32,196 nucleotides of DNA from a virus. Where the stretch lies: the IMG/VR virus record IMGVR_UViG_3300044695_003060, positions 1 through 32,196 of that record, one strand, 5' to 3'. How positions within the stretch are numbered: position 1 is the first letter of the stretch; the number at the start of each line of letters is the position of its first letter. Shown here piece by piece: positions 22,377 to 29,782 of this stretch. Under the pieces are notes generated by a model. That model had not been told where the DNA came from. It was given only the letters and a program-made list of their open reading frames with translations, and did no database searches. The position numbers were made by a program, and so were the translations under genes.

Positions 22377-22764
22377 TATCACTCCACCATATTTTGGTAA
22401 TACTAAGCGCATTAAGTATCTGAGAACATTTTTCGCACGGCTTGCTGCAACGAAGCTCTCCGCGTTTATTCAATCTGACAATTACCATCTTAAGCGAATT
22501 GTCTATATAATGCTTGCCCCACAATCTTGATATCAAGTCTGTTTCAGCATGAAGATACGGATGTTCTGTATCTGTGTTAAATCTCTTAGCAAGCATAAGT
22601 GCTTGAGGATGTGTCTTCTCTGGATTATTTTGTCCTATTGCTAGAAGTCTGCTTTTTTTAAACCCAAAAGCAAAATGAAAAAATTTGTTCTTTGAGTTTC
22701 TAGCATTTTTTGCTTTGGGCAATAACGATAGTGCTATATCTACAGATTGTTCTATTATTGACAT
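22357..22764 (-). CDS. Divergent cytidine-deaminase-superfamily protein
   Basis: A 135-residue zinc-dependent deaminase-fold protein. His72-Ala-Glu74 in PYLHAETDLI gives one zinc ligand and the proton-shuttling Glu. Cys110 and Cys113 in SKPCEKCSQIL give the other ligands. The N-terminal part (FHFAFGFKKSRLLAIGQNNP) differs from standard dCMP deaminases, and the window holds a more typical dCMP deaminase at 24290-24712. The substrate could be a free nucleoside, a nucleotide or a nucleic acid. It precedes the deoxyribosyltransferase-like gene with a 20-base overlap, suggesting joint action on nucleotides. Confidence 0.78.
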   Translation of the reverse strand: MSIIEQSVDIALSLLPKAKNARNSKNKFFHFAFGFKKSRLLAIGQNNPEKTHPQALMLAKRFNTDTEHPYLHAETDLISRLWGKHYIDNSLKMVIVRLNKRGELRCSKPCEKCSQILNALSITKIWWSDNDGFNK

Positions 22765-22765
22765 G

Positions 22766-23119
22766 TTATTTCTTAAGGGCTATGAGTAAAAATTCTTGAA
22801 CACTTTGCGGAACGCTGTTAGATGAAAAAACTTGCTTGGTCTTCTTGGTTGCTTCTGATTTCTTCATTCCTAATGCACGTAAAGCCTCTACGCAGTCGTT
22901 ATAGAGTTGTTGTGTCTCAGCACTGATCGTTTCTTTGACACTGGTTATGTGTATGTTATTTGTTGTTCCGGTAGAATTTTCTACATACCCTATAACGAAC
23001 AGGTCTGTTGGAGTATTGGGATTTGCTTGAAAAAAAGCTTTGACGGCATAATACAGAAAAAACATTCCGAATAATACAGCAAGCAAATTTCCGACATATG
23101 GTTCTGGTTGTGGATTCAT
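22766..23119 (-). CDS. Small membrane protein with RuvA C-terminal-like domain
   Basis: A 117-residue protein. Residues 10-30 (GNLLAVLFGMFFLYYAVKAFF) form a transmembrane segment. Residues about 69-117 (TQQLYNDCVEALRALGMKKS, then EATKKTKQVF, SVQEFLLIALKK) resemble the three-helix C-terminal domain of RuvA, which binds the RuvB helicase (EAxxALxxLGykksEA...xALk). The DNA-binding parts of RuvA are absent. I chose the ATG ending at 23119, preceded by AGAGGA. The TTG at 23164 would overlap the -35 box of the promoter and is unlikely. It is the first gene of the sigma-factor operon. Function unknown. Confidence 0.7.
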   Translation of the reverse strand: MNPQPEPYVGNLLAVLFGMFFLYYAVKAFFQANPNTPTDLFVIGYVENSTGTTNNIHITSVKETISAETQQLYNDCVEALRALGMKKSEATKKTKQVFSSNSVPQSVQEFLLIALKK

Positions 23120-23135
23120 TGTTTCCTCTAGCGTA

Positions 23136-23164
23136 ATTGTACTTGTGCTATCGGCATTTGTCAA
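23136..23164 (-). promoter_or_regulatory. Sigma70-type promoter of the sigma-factor operon
   Basis: The minus strand has a perfect -35 TTGACA (23159-23164), a 17-base spacer and the -10 TACAAT (23136-23141), 17 bases upstream of the ATG at 23119. The spacer begins AATGCCGATA, a sequence also found in the promoter at 29755-29782. It lies just downstream of the terminator at 23178-23211, so it starts a new transcript. Confidence 0.88.
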
Positions 23165-23177
23165 GCTGCGACGTTAA

Positions 23178-23211
23178 TAAAAAGACCCGTCTACATTTCT
23201 GTAAACGGGTC
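23178..23211 (-). terminator. Rho-independent terminator after ssb
   Basis: AGACCCGT (23183-23190) pairs perfectly with ACGGGTCT (23204-23211), and three more pairs form past one mismatch. On the minus strand the hairpin is followed by TTTTTATTAA. It lies 26 bases beyond the SSB stop codon and closes the operon. Confidence 0.92.
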
Positions 23212-23236
23212 TAAGATCACCAAGCTAGATTATAAT

Positions 23237-23569
23237 TCAAGATTTCTCATCGCTGGTTACAGCATTTGATGGTCCAAGTGAAATCTCATCTGCCATTACG
23301 CAGATCGAATTCTTTGTATTACCATCCTTATCTTGATAGTCATCTATCTTTAACTTTCCTTGAACACCAACTAGGCGACCTTTTGTTAGATGCTCTGACA
23401 ACGCTTCTGCCATCTTACCAAAACAAAGAACGTTTAAATACAGCGTATCTTCATTTCTTCTATCGTTGACGGCCATGCGAAACTTAGCCATACTAGTACC
23501 CTTTTGGGTTGTACTAAGTTCTGCATTCTTTGTTAATCTACCACAACCAAGCCAAGTATTAATATTCAT
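23237..23569 (-). CDS. ssb: Single-stranded DNA-binding protein (OB fold)
   Basis: A 110-residue protein of the bacterial SSB family: LGCGRLTKNAEL near the start, MAKFRMAVNDR, LYLNVLCFGKMAEAL, LTKGRLVGVQGKLKIDDYQD, and a closing ICVMADEISLG strand. It would coat single-stranded phage DNA during replication, recombination and repair. It is shorter than E. coli SSB (178) and lacks the DDDIPF-type acidic tail, ending in SDEKS, so it may not recruit host SSB-partner proteins in the usual way. It is the last gene of its operon, directly before the terminator at 23178-23211, with a 4-base gap from the preceding gene. Confidence 0.92.
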   Translation of the reverse strand: MNINTWLGCGRLTKNAELSTTQKGTSMAKFRMAVNDRRNEDTLYLNVLCFGKMAEALSEHLTKGRLVGVQGKLKIDDYQDKDGNTKNSICVMADEISLGPSNAVTSDEKS

Positions 23570-23573
23570 ACAA

Positions 23574-23891
23574 TCATACCTCCAGTGCTGAACGAATTCT
23601 ACCTCTTACTACTTGAGTATCACCATGATTATATGTGCCTAGGGTAGCACTATAAACATTTCTAGCAAACTTTCTTGAAATACCGAGTAAGCGAGCAGCA
23701 TACTCTGTTTCATCTCTTGTATTATCAAAAAGACCAAAACCACTCTTATGTGCTAGGGCTGTAATTGGATTAAGTGTAAATCCACGATTCCAGCCGCTTT
23801 GAATCTTTGCTACAACTCTGTTGCCATCAACATCCCAATGATATGAATTAGCAACATTCTCTAATCTATCAAAAAATTCCGAACGATTCAT
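23574..23891 (-). CDS. Unknown small basic protein next to ssb
   Basis: A 105-residue protein, fairly basic, with a WDVDGNRVVAKIQSGWNRGF beta-like N-terminal half and a helical middle (ETEYAARLLGISRKFARNVY). I do not recognise the family. It lies 4 bases upstream of the SSB gene and 22 bases after the 57-residue coiled-coil gene, so it belongs to the replication-linked end of the operon. A DNA-related role is suggested only by its neighbours and charge. Confidence 0.65.
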   Translation of the reverse strand: MNRSEFFDRLENVANSYHWDVDGNRVVAKIQSGWNRGFTLNPITALAHKSGFGLFDNTRDETEYAARLLGISRKFARNVYSATLGTYNHGDTQVVRGRIRSALEV

Positions 23892-23913
23892 AATATACTC
23901 CTTACAATGCTAA

Positions 23914-24087
23914 TTAGTTTGCACTCTCTTTTTGGTTTAGTGCCTCTATCTTCATTATACCTTCGTTTAGATAATTATTCAGCTTGTCGATTTCTGTTTG
24001 GATCAAATTTTTTTGGTTAGTTAGTTCTTGAATTTTATTTGCTACATTTTGTAGATGAGCTTTTGCCATTTCTACTATCTCTTGCAT
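23914..24087 (-). CDS. Very small coiled-coil protein
   Basis: A 57-residue protein reading MQEIVEMAKAHLQNVANKIQ at the start and ending in KESAN. It has heptad-like spacing of Leu/Ile/Val through most of its length (AHLQNVANKIQELTNQ, TEIDKLNNYLNEGI), so a short coiled coil is likely. The ATG ends at 24087 and is preceded by TAAGGAGA at ideal distance, and the gap to each neighbour is short (9 and 22 bases), which argues that it is a real gene. No family is recognised. It could be a small oligomerisation partner. Confidence 0.7.
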   Translation of the reverse strand: MQEIVEMAKAHLQNVANKIQELTNQKNLIQTEIDKLNNYLNEGIMKIEALNQKESAN

Positions 24088-24096
24088 AATTTCTCC

Positions 24097-24300
24097 TTAA
24101 TTTAACTCATAGGTTACATAATCTAAAACTTTTGTGTGTGACCACCCATCATGATAATTTCCATCGGTACATAACAAAGCTAAGTCTTTGTAGTTATTTT
24201 GAAGTACAAATATCAAGTTTGATAAAAACTCTGCTTTGTCATTCTTAATGCATTCTTCAACTAGAAGTTTTATGTCTTTTAATTCTATTTTATCGCTCAT
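24097..24300 (-). CDS. Unknown small acidic protein
   Basis: A 67-residue protein (MSDKIELKDIKLLVEECIKN...), mainly helical, with a C-terminal DGNYHDGWSHTKVLDYVTYE segment. No family is recognised and no membrane segment is visible. Its ATG lies 11 bases inside the end of the dCMP deaminase gene, so the two are probably co-translated. The overlap and the good spacing to the next small gene support it as real. Function unknown. Confidence 0.6.
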   Translation of the reverse strand: MSDKIELKDIKLLVEECIKNDKAEFLSNLIFVLQNNYKDLALLCTDGNYHDGWSHTKVLDYVTYELN

Positions 24301-24712
24301 ATAGTGTTACTTCTACAGAAGATTCCAAAAATAAAGATTTAGAAATTTCAAAGTCATTTTGCCAGCGTTCTGGCATATTATTATACGACACTATTCTAGT
24401 TATTCCTGCTTGTATTATTATACCAGCACACCTTGGACATGGCATAAAAGGATAAGTATATAAAGTACAGTTGTTTAAAGATCTACCAGCAAATAAAATG
24501 GCATTCATTTCTCCATGAATAATGATTTTATATTTGGTGTCTCTATCTTCTAACCTTTCGTCATCCGTAATATTTTGTGGAAAACCATTATATCCGATAG
24601 ATATTATCCTATTATTTTTGTCTGTTATTACAGCACCAACTTTCGTAGATGGATCTTTTGACCAACTAGAAATAAATTCTGCAAGATCTAAAAATCTATA
24701 GTCCCACTTCAT
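24290..24712 (-). CDS. Deoxycytidylate (dCMP) deaminase
   Basis: A 140-residue zinc enzyme that converts dCMP to dUMP, the substrate of the ThyX found at 30093-30728. Motifs: SKDPSTKVGAVI at residues 18-29, SIGYNGFP at 38-45, His66-Gly-Glu68 in IIHGEMNAI, and Cys92 and Cys95 in PFMPCPRCAGII. The usual HAE is HGE here, which should preserve the zinc ligand and the catalytic Glu. Length fits the phage dCMP deaminase family. It overlaps the stop of the GMP reductase gene by 4 bases, and the two are part of one nucleotide-metabolism operon. Confidence 0.9.
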   Translation of the reverse strand: MKWDYRFLDLAEFISSWSKDPSTKVGAVITDKNNRIISIGYNGFPQNITDDERLEDRDTKYKIIIHGEMNAILFAGRSLNNCTLYTYPFMPCPRCAGIIIQAGITRIVSYNNMPERWQNDFEISKSLFLESSVEVTLYER

Positions 24713-25824
24713 AATGACTTATCAAAATGAACTCTGTTGACCCTTATAAATTCTGCACATTTAGGTAAATCTTTGAGCGAGGATGCACCAACATATGCAC
24801 AAGCACTACGAATTCCACCGAGTATATCAGACATTACATCTTCTGCTAATCCCTTATATTTTACAGTAATTACTCTACCTTCGCTAGATCTATAGTTTTT
24901 TACACCACCATATTTTTCTTGAGCTTTATGTGAACTCATTCCATAAAATGTTAATAATACTTTTCTCTTTTCTGTATTGTATCCCGGCTCTATTGGTTGC
25001 CAGAATTGTTTTGATGGTCCACATGGTTTGGTAAGATATTCATACTTCCATTCGCCTTCGCACTCTTCTGTTCCAGCAAACATTCCTCCAAGCATCACAA
25101 AGTCTGCATTGGCAGCAAACGCTTTTACAACGTCTGAGGGAGTTCTACAGCCACCATCAGCACAAATCAAGCCTCCAACACCATTTTTATTTGTTAAGCC
25201 GTGTGCGGCGTGAGAGCATTCGGAAATTGCTGATAACTGTGGATATCCAACACCAGCTTTTAATCTGGTTGTACAAGCAGATCCGGGACCAATACCTACC
25301 TTCACAATATCTACTCCACCATGAAGTATTAATTCTTGTACCATTTCTGGTGTACAGATATTACCCGCCATAATGATTGGTCGATTACCAAATGTGTCTC
25401 TAACCCTTCTGCAAAAGTTTACAAAATCATCCGTATAACCATTAGCAACATCTATGCAAATATTCGGTACATCCTGTATTGTCTCTGAAAATTGTGCTAA
25501 CTTTAGTAGGTCTTCATCTTTTATACCAATTGTGTACCAATAATTTCTTAAATCTGATAGTCTTTCACGATGATTTTCATTTGAGTAGTGTTTGTGTAGG
25601 CACACTATGTTATTGAACTTGTTACATAAAGCATCGGCCATATCAAATGTGCCGGTTGTATCCATATTTGCAATCATTATTGGAACACCGCTCCAACTTT
25701 GAGAAGAGTGGTAGAAATTAAACTTTCTATCTACCAACACACTGACCCTTGAAGCCGCTCGCGATCTCTGTGGAACGAGTAGGACATCATCAAAGTCTAA
25801 TTTTGTGTCATTAATTATTTTCAT
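24709..25824 (-). CDS. guaC: GMP reductase (IMPDH/GMPR family)
   Basis: A 371-residue protein of the IMP dehydrogenase/GMP reductase family, better matching GMP reductase, which converts GMP to IMP with [18 protein letters not shown] opens it. Cys184 in [12 protein letters not shown] is the catalytic cysteine. [30 protein letters not shown], and the GuaC-like [16 protein letters not shown] and [15 protein letters not shown] blocks follow. The CBS pair of most IMP dehydrogenases is absent. E. coli GuaC has 347 residues. It starts 4 bases inside the end of the glycosyltransferase gene. GMP reductases are unusual in phages. It may recycle host guanine nucleotides or feed adenine synthesis. Confidence 0.88.
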   Translation of the reverse strand: MKIINDTKLDFDDVLLVPQRSRAASRVSVLVDRKFNFYHSSQSWSGVPIMIANMDTTGTFDMADALCNKFNNIVCLHKHYSNENHRERLSDLRNYWYTIGIKDEDLLKLAQFSETIQDVPNICIDVANGYTDDFVNFCRRVRDTFGNRPIIMAGNICTPEMVQELILHGGVDIVKVGIGPGSACTTRLKAGVGYPQLSAISECSHAAHGLTNKNGVGGLICADGGCRTPSDVVKAFAANADFVMLGGMFAGTEECEGEWKYEYLTKPCGPSKQFWQPIEPGYNTEKRKVLLTFYGMSSHKAQEKYGGVKNYRSSEGRVITVKYKGLAEDVMSDILGGIRSACAYVGASSLKDLPKCAEFIRVNRVHFDKSL

Positions 25825-26510
25825 ACGATATCTTCCAAATAAAAGGATTTGAGATTATGATACTCCATTATGTCCGCGTTGACTTGTTTTATGATCTCGT
25901 TCATAACTTTCTTTATTGTCTTACTTTCTAGATGTCCTATCTTTGAATTAGTTATATTCTTAGTCGAGAATCCTAATTGTCTTATTCTCATGAATATTAG
26001 ATCATCACCGTAGATTATTTTTATGGGGGCGGGAATATTTTTCCATAGTTTTTTCTTTAAACCAAAGAACCAGCCCGTCTTATTATTGTCTGGATTTCCA
26101 AAAGTTTCATTAGTGACGATTGAAGAGTCTTGATTTGTATTAGAAGCTAAATAATCTGATAAAGAGTTAATATTGAGTGTTTGTATAGAACATAGCCCGC
26201 AGGATTCATCATTTAATAAATTGTCAACAATATCATAGTTGTTTTCGCAACAAGCTATATCGTCATTCATTATCAATATATTGTCGGAGTCTGCTAGATT
26301 TACTCCAAGATTCCAAGCGGGATTAACAAATATGTTCTTTTTTAGAGTGATCTTTTGTACTTTTGGAAGATCAAAATCAAACTCTCCTTTGCTGGTATTA
26401 TCTATTACAAATATCTTGTTTACAGATTTTGCTTTATTAGCTTCATTAAGTGAATAATGAAAAACTTCTGGATCAGACTGCATCAAAGTTGGAATAATGA
26501 TATCTAACAT
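25821..26510 (-). CDS. Glycosyltransferase, GT2-like (GT-A fold)
   Basis: A 229-residue glycosyltransferase. The N-terminal LDIIIPTLM strand, Asp37 in FVIDNTS, the NPAWNLGVNLA helix, and Asn82-Asp83-Asp84 in ILIMNDDIA form the nucleotide-sugar and metal site of family 2 enzymes. A YGDDLIFMRIRQLGF block near residues 165-180 fits the acceptor side. No transmembrane segments are present, so it is cytoplasmic. The ATG lies only 9 bases after the tRNA-Tyr, and no Shine-Dalgarno fits in between, which is unusual (see findings). The stop overlaps guaC. The substrate is unknown. Confidence 0.82.
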   Translation of the reverse strand: MLDIIIPTLMQSDPEVFHYSLNEANKAKSVNKIFVIDNTSKGEFDFDLPKVQKITLKKNIFVNPAWNLGVNLADSDNILIMNDDIACCENNYDIVDNLLNDESCGLCSIQTLNINSLSDYLASNTNQDSSIVTNETFGNPDNNKTGWFFGLKKKLWKNIPAPIKIIYGDDLIFMRIRQLGFSTKNITNSKIGHLESKTIKKVMNEIIKQVNADIMEYHNLKSFYLEDIV

Positions 26511-26519
26511 AGTTTTTTA

Positions 26520-26600
26520 TGGTGTGTGAAGGATTCGAACCTCCGAAGTGTAAACATCTGATTTACAGTCAGACCCCTTTGACCGCTCGGGAAACACACC
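26520..26600 (-). tRNA. tRNA-Tyr (anticodon GTA)
   Basis: The minus-strand sequence starts GGTGTGTTTCCCGAGCGG and folds as a class II tRNA. The acceptor stem GGTGTGT pairs with ACACACC. The anticodon stem TCTGA/TCAGA encloses the loop CTGTAAA (anticodon GTA, Tyr), there is a long variable arm as in bacterial tRNA-Tyr, and a T arm with GGTTCGAATCC. CCA is not encoded: the discriminator A is followed by TAAAAAAC. It lies between rIIB and the GT2 gene on the same strand, probably cut from the operon transcript. Confidence 0.95.
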
Positions 26601-26646
26601 GAAAGCATAACGGAGCAAGTTTCCCCACTCCGTTATACTCACTTTC
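26601..26646 (-). other. Hairpin between rIIB and tRNA-Tyr
   Basis: ATAACGGAG (26607-26615) pairs perfectly with CTCCGTTAT (26628-26636), and GAAAG with CTTTC extends the structure. The hairpin starts inside the rIIB 3' flank and ends at the tRNA 5' end. It lacks a U-run on the minus strand, so it may be a weak terminator, an mRNA 3' stabiliser or a processing signal. Confidence 0.55.
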
Positions 26647-26652
26647 AGTAAA

Positions 26653-27534
26653 TCAAACACTAACAACTTCACGATTAAGACGCTTCGCCAAGACTTGATT
26701 AATCTTCTCAATCTTGGCTGTAACTTCAACAATCCACTCACGATTACGCTGCTTGCGTTGAACATATTCAACATCATCACTGGTCATATGAACAACCTTG
26801 TCGAAGATGCTATCGAACTCAGCAACAACCTCATAGCGACAGCAACGAAGCTTTTGAAACTTATGATCCGTTGGGACACTAACAACATCGCGTGGATTAA
26901 CCTTGCAGATCATGAGACGATTACCACCACCCTTGTCATCATCATCAAGATCAATACCGCCATAACTCTTAGCATAGTCAATCGCACCAACATGAAGACC
27001 GTGACCGCACCCATTATCACGATTACTGTCTACCGTAGTACGTGCGACCTGACAGGTCGATCCAATGCTATTGTCAAAAGTGCCAGAGTAAATATCCTTA
27101 TAATCTTCGCGAACAGCCTTGTATGCAAGGAAACACCCATCATAAGTAATGGGCATATTCTTGTTCTCCATGAAATCGAACAATTCGACAACGGCATGAT
27201 CAGAAGGATTCTGACTAAGATTGTCAAGGAAGTTAAGCATTGGCTCAAAAGGAAAGCCCTGCTTAACCATATCAAGAATAGTGCTTGTAAACATATTCGG
27301 CATCTTGATACCATCCCAACTCAAAGAACCATCTGTGCAATTAACATAACCCTCACAGTAGGCATTAACGTGAGAAACAATATCGTAAGCTGCTTCAAAA
27401 TGCTCAACATTGTTACTCTTAAGATGATTGATCAACTTATTATAGTTAGGGTGCGACTTGCCGAAGCAATAGGTCTGACCGCTAACAATCGCAGTAACCG
27501 TACCATCATTTGCAATAATATACTTTGTAGACAT
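26653..27534 (-). CDS. rIIB: rIIB-like protein
   Basis: A 293-residue homologue of T4 rIIB. Landmarks are FLDNLSQNPSDHAVVELFDF (102-121), NMPITYDGCFLAYKAVREDY (126-145) and the GCGHGLHVGAIDYAKSYGG block (175-193), which is the family signature, followed by MICKVNPRDVVSVP. In T4, rIIA and rIIB act together at the membrane or DNA to prevent exclusion by resident prophages. It follows rIIA by 19 bases with a strong TAGGAGA site. Codon choice differs from most neighbours: in the long opposite-strand frame there is no stop, so TTA, CTA and TCA codons are almost absent. The assignment by motif is good. Confidence 0.85.
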   Translation of the reverse strand: MSTKYIIANDGTVTAIVSGQTYCFGKSHPNYNKLINHLKSNNVEHFEAAYDIVSHVNAYCEGYVNCTDGSLSWDGIKMPNMFTSTILDMVKQGFPFEPMLNFLDNLSQNPSDHAVVELFDFMENKNMPITYDGCFLAYKAVREDYKDIYSGTFDNSIGSTCQVARTTVDSNRDNGCGHGLHVGAIDYAKSYGGIDLDDDDKGGGNRLMICKVNPRDVVSVPTDHKFQKLRCCRYEVVAEFDSIFDKVVHMTSDDVEYVQRKQRNREWIVEVTAKIEKINQVLAKRLNREVVSV

Positions 27535-27553
27535 AATATTTCTCCTAGTTAAT

Positions 27554-29710
27554 TCAGATACGACTCAGAATATTGGACATATTTTCGGCAGACTCAATCG
27601 TGTCGATATAGTCAACCACAATCTTAACATCATTTTGACTAACACCACCATAGTATCCCATATTAGCAATTACCTTGAGCATAGGATACTTCTGTACAGC
27701 GTCATCAAATCTCTTAGAGAACTTTGTGTTATCAATCTTTGTTGCAGACAAATCAACGCTATTACAATTCGGGATGATAGTACTCATGGCACGAACAAGT
27801 TCCATTTCATGACGCATAGAAGTGATACGCTTCTCATACTCATTATACTCAGCGACAACCTTCTTTGCTTCATTGTCTGTTTTTGTGGCACTAAAAATAT
27901 TTGCAAACTTTTCATTTTTATGAGCCGACAAACCGCAGCGAATGTTACAATCAATAATATCTTGCTTATGGTCTGCAACAGCCTTGTTAAAAACTGTGAG
28001 CATAACACTAATAGCATCACTCCAGTTGGAACGCTCCGCAAGTTTACGATTCTTAATCACAGAAGGCTTAACAGCATAAAAGGTCATGCCATCAACGTCA
28101 TCTGGATAATACTTGTGCATAAAGCTAAGAACATTAGCAATATAACTCTCACTCATATCCTTATAGCCAATCGTGATATTGCCCTTTGCTTCAGTAAGAT
28201 AGTACGCATTCTCATACTTGACACTCATGTTGCACACTTCAAATTGACCAGTTTCTTCATTAAAGACTTGAATATGAACGGGTGGAAGACCATCGCTAGA
28301 ACCAGAACTGCTTCTATCGTAGGTGATCTTGGGCAAATTAGAAGTCTGAACAACATCATCTTTGGTCGCTCCACCAAGTATATCATACAAACCGTTGTTG
28401 TCAACAGTCTCACCGTCCTTAAGTTTGTACACATAGCACTTTTGTTCATCACCGTATGCTCTTTGATCCTCACGCATAAATTGCTTGATACGACTCAGGC
28501 CGCCGCGAGTCAAATCATCAACAAACACTTTCATATCGCCAGTAAAGTTGACGAACTCAACATCTTTAGAGCTATTGATTTTCTTACGATAAGAAGACTT
28601 ACTGAGGAATGTAAGTGAAAGCTTATTCTTAACGTTAATGCTCTCATTAACAATATTGTCGAAAAGCTTCTGGCCGTTCCAAGTAATAGACTTCTGAAGC
28701 GATTCAATAGCATTCTTGATAGAAGAACACTGGTCGCTAATTTGAACATACTTGATACGAGCCTTATAAAGCGAAGGCTGGCTCTTAATCTGATCCTCAA
28801 TTTTAGATGCAATCTCAGAAGTGATGCGATTAACGATACTCTTGATATTGATCTTAGTATCCTTACTGTAGGACAGAGATTCACGACTAGGAGTAATATC
28901 AACATCACCAATATTCACAAAGATACGCAGACCGTCAGAATACTGGATGAATCGTGCTTCTTTATTATCGCCGTCGCCCATGATTTGGAAATGATCAACA
29001 GGGTATGCGATCTGACCCATGATAATCAGATTGTTGTCAGCATTGTCATCAAAGTACCAACCATCACCAGCAAGAACCTTATCAATTTTATTGAAGGAAA
29101 TCTTTTCGCCAATAAAGTTGGGCTTAACCTTGAAAAATTCGTACACCTTATATGCTTCAGCATAAAACCTATTTACATCATTGGAATTGACTTGAATAGA
29201 AACCTTGATGCCGTTAGGTTCAGTTGTGTCATTCTCATGCATAAGAGAAAACACGGGGCTTCCATCTTCATTCTTGTAGGCATTATAAATACGCTGCTTG
29301 CCATCAAGATAAGCCTCTACGGTAAAACTATCAGCATAGGCAAACGGAGCCTTGCTACCAAGACCAAGGCAACCAACGGCATCGTTGCTATTATTGCGAG
29401 TGCTGCGGAAATACGTAGTATACAGTTGCATACAATCATCGTGATTCATGCTAGTGCCATAGTCACGAATAAAGAAAACAGGATTCAGAGCGGTAGGAAG
29501 ATGAACGTCGAACGCAACGTCACGCTTGCCAGCATCAACATGAGAATCGTAAGCATTAGTAGAAAGCTCACGAACAACTGCGAGAATCTTGTTAGAATAC
29601 AGACCGTCAGACAGAATAAAGAAAGCCTTAGACGATGCTTCGATGCTAAACTTAGACTCTTCGAAGTTACCAGACTTTTCAATGACGTTATTACCAGCGT
29701 GAAGTTTCAT
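27554..29710 (-). CDS. rIIA: rIIA-like protein (GHKL ATPase domain)
   Basis: A 718-residue homologue of T4 rIIA. The N-terminal 130 residues carry GHKL-type ATP-binding motifs: the N box with Asn52 (VRELSTNAYDSH), the G1 box with Asp83 and Gly85 (FIRDYGTSM), and the G2 box GCLGLGSKAPFAYAD (113-126). A PSRESLSYSKDT block and a long C-terminal region follow, as in other rIIA proteins. With rIIB it counters host or prophage exclusion in T4. A strong promoter (29755-29782) and TAGGAGA lead it. Like rIIB it largely avoids TTA, CTA and TCA codons, leaving long false reading frames on the other strand. Confidence 0.88.
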   Translation of the reverse strand: MKLHAGNNVIEKSGNFEESKFSIEASSKAFFILSDGLYSNKILAVVRELSTNAYDSHVDAGKRDVAFDVHLPTALNPVFFIRDYGTSMNHDDCMQLYTTYFRSTRNNSNDAVGCLGLGSKAPFAYADSFTVEAYLDGKQRIYNAYKNEDGSPVFSLMHENDTTEPNGIKVSIQVNSNDVNRFYAEAYKVYEFFKVKPNFIGEKISFNKIDKVLAGDGWYFDDNADNNLIIMGQIAYPVDHFQIMGDGDNKEARFIQYSDGLRIFVNIGDVDITPSRESLSYSKDTKINIKSIVNRITSEIASKIEDQIKSQPSLYKARIKYVQISDQCSSIKNAIESLQKSITWNGQKLFDNIVNESINVKNKLSLTFLSKSSYRKKINSSKDVEFVNFTGDMKVFVDDLTRGGLSRIKQFMREDQRAYGDEQKCYVYKLKDGETVDNNGLYDILGGATKDDVVQTSNLPKITYDRSSSGSSDGLPPVHIQVFNEETGQFEVCNMSVKYENAYYLTEAKGNITIGYKDMSESYIANVLSFMHKYYPDDVDGMTFYAVKPSVIKNRKLAERSNWSDAISVMLTVFNKAVADHKQDIIDCNIRCGLSAHKNEKFANIFSATKTDNEAKKVVAEYNEYEKRITSMRHEMELVRAMSTIIPNCNSVDLSATKIDNTKFSKRFDDAVQKYPMLKVIANMGYYGGVSQNDVKIVVDYIDTIESAENMSNILSRI

Positions 29711-29754
29711 AATGCAAAATCTCCTACAAGTGCTAAATTACTGAACGTGCTTCA

Positions 29755-29782
29755 AGTATACCAGATGTATCGGCACTGTCAA
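29755..29782 (-). promoter_or_regulatory. Sigma70-type promoter of the rIIA operon
   Basis: The minus strand has a perfect -35 TTGACA (29777-29782), a 16-base spacer starting GTGCCGATA, and the -10 TATACT (29755-29760), 45 bases before the rIIA ATG. The -35 box overlaps the stop codon of the upstream gene. TGCCGATA is shared with the promoter at 23136. Confidence 0.85.

Noticed and set aside
23120-23164. TTG start at 23164 for the RuvA-C-like protein
   Set aside because: That codon lies in the -35 box of a near-perfect promoter; the ATG at 23119 has a good AGAGGA site.
26517-26780. Minus-strand frame of 87 codons crossing the tRNA-Tyr
   Set aside because: It reads through the tRNA and the rIIB 3' end, and its end is the typical false translation of a tRNA gene.
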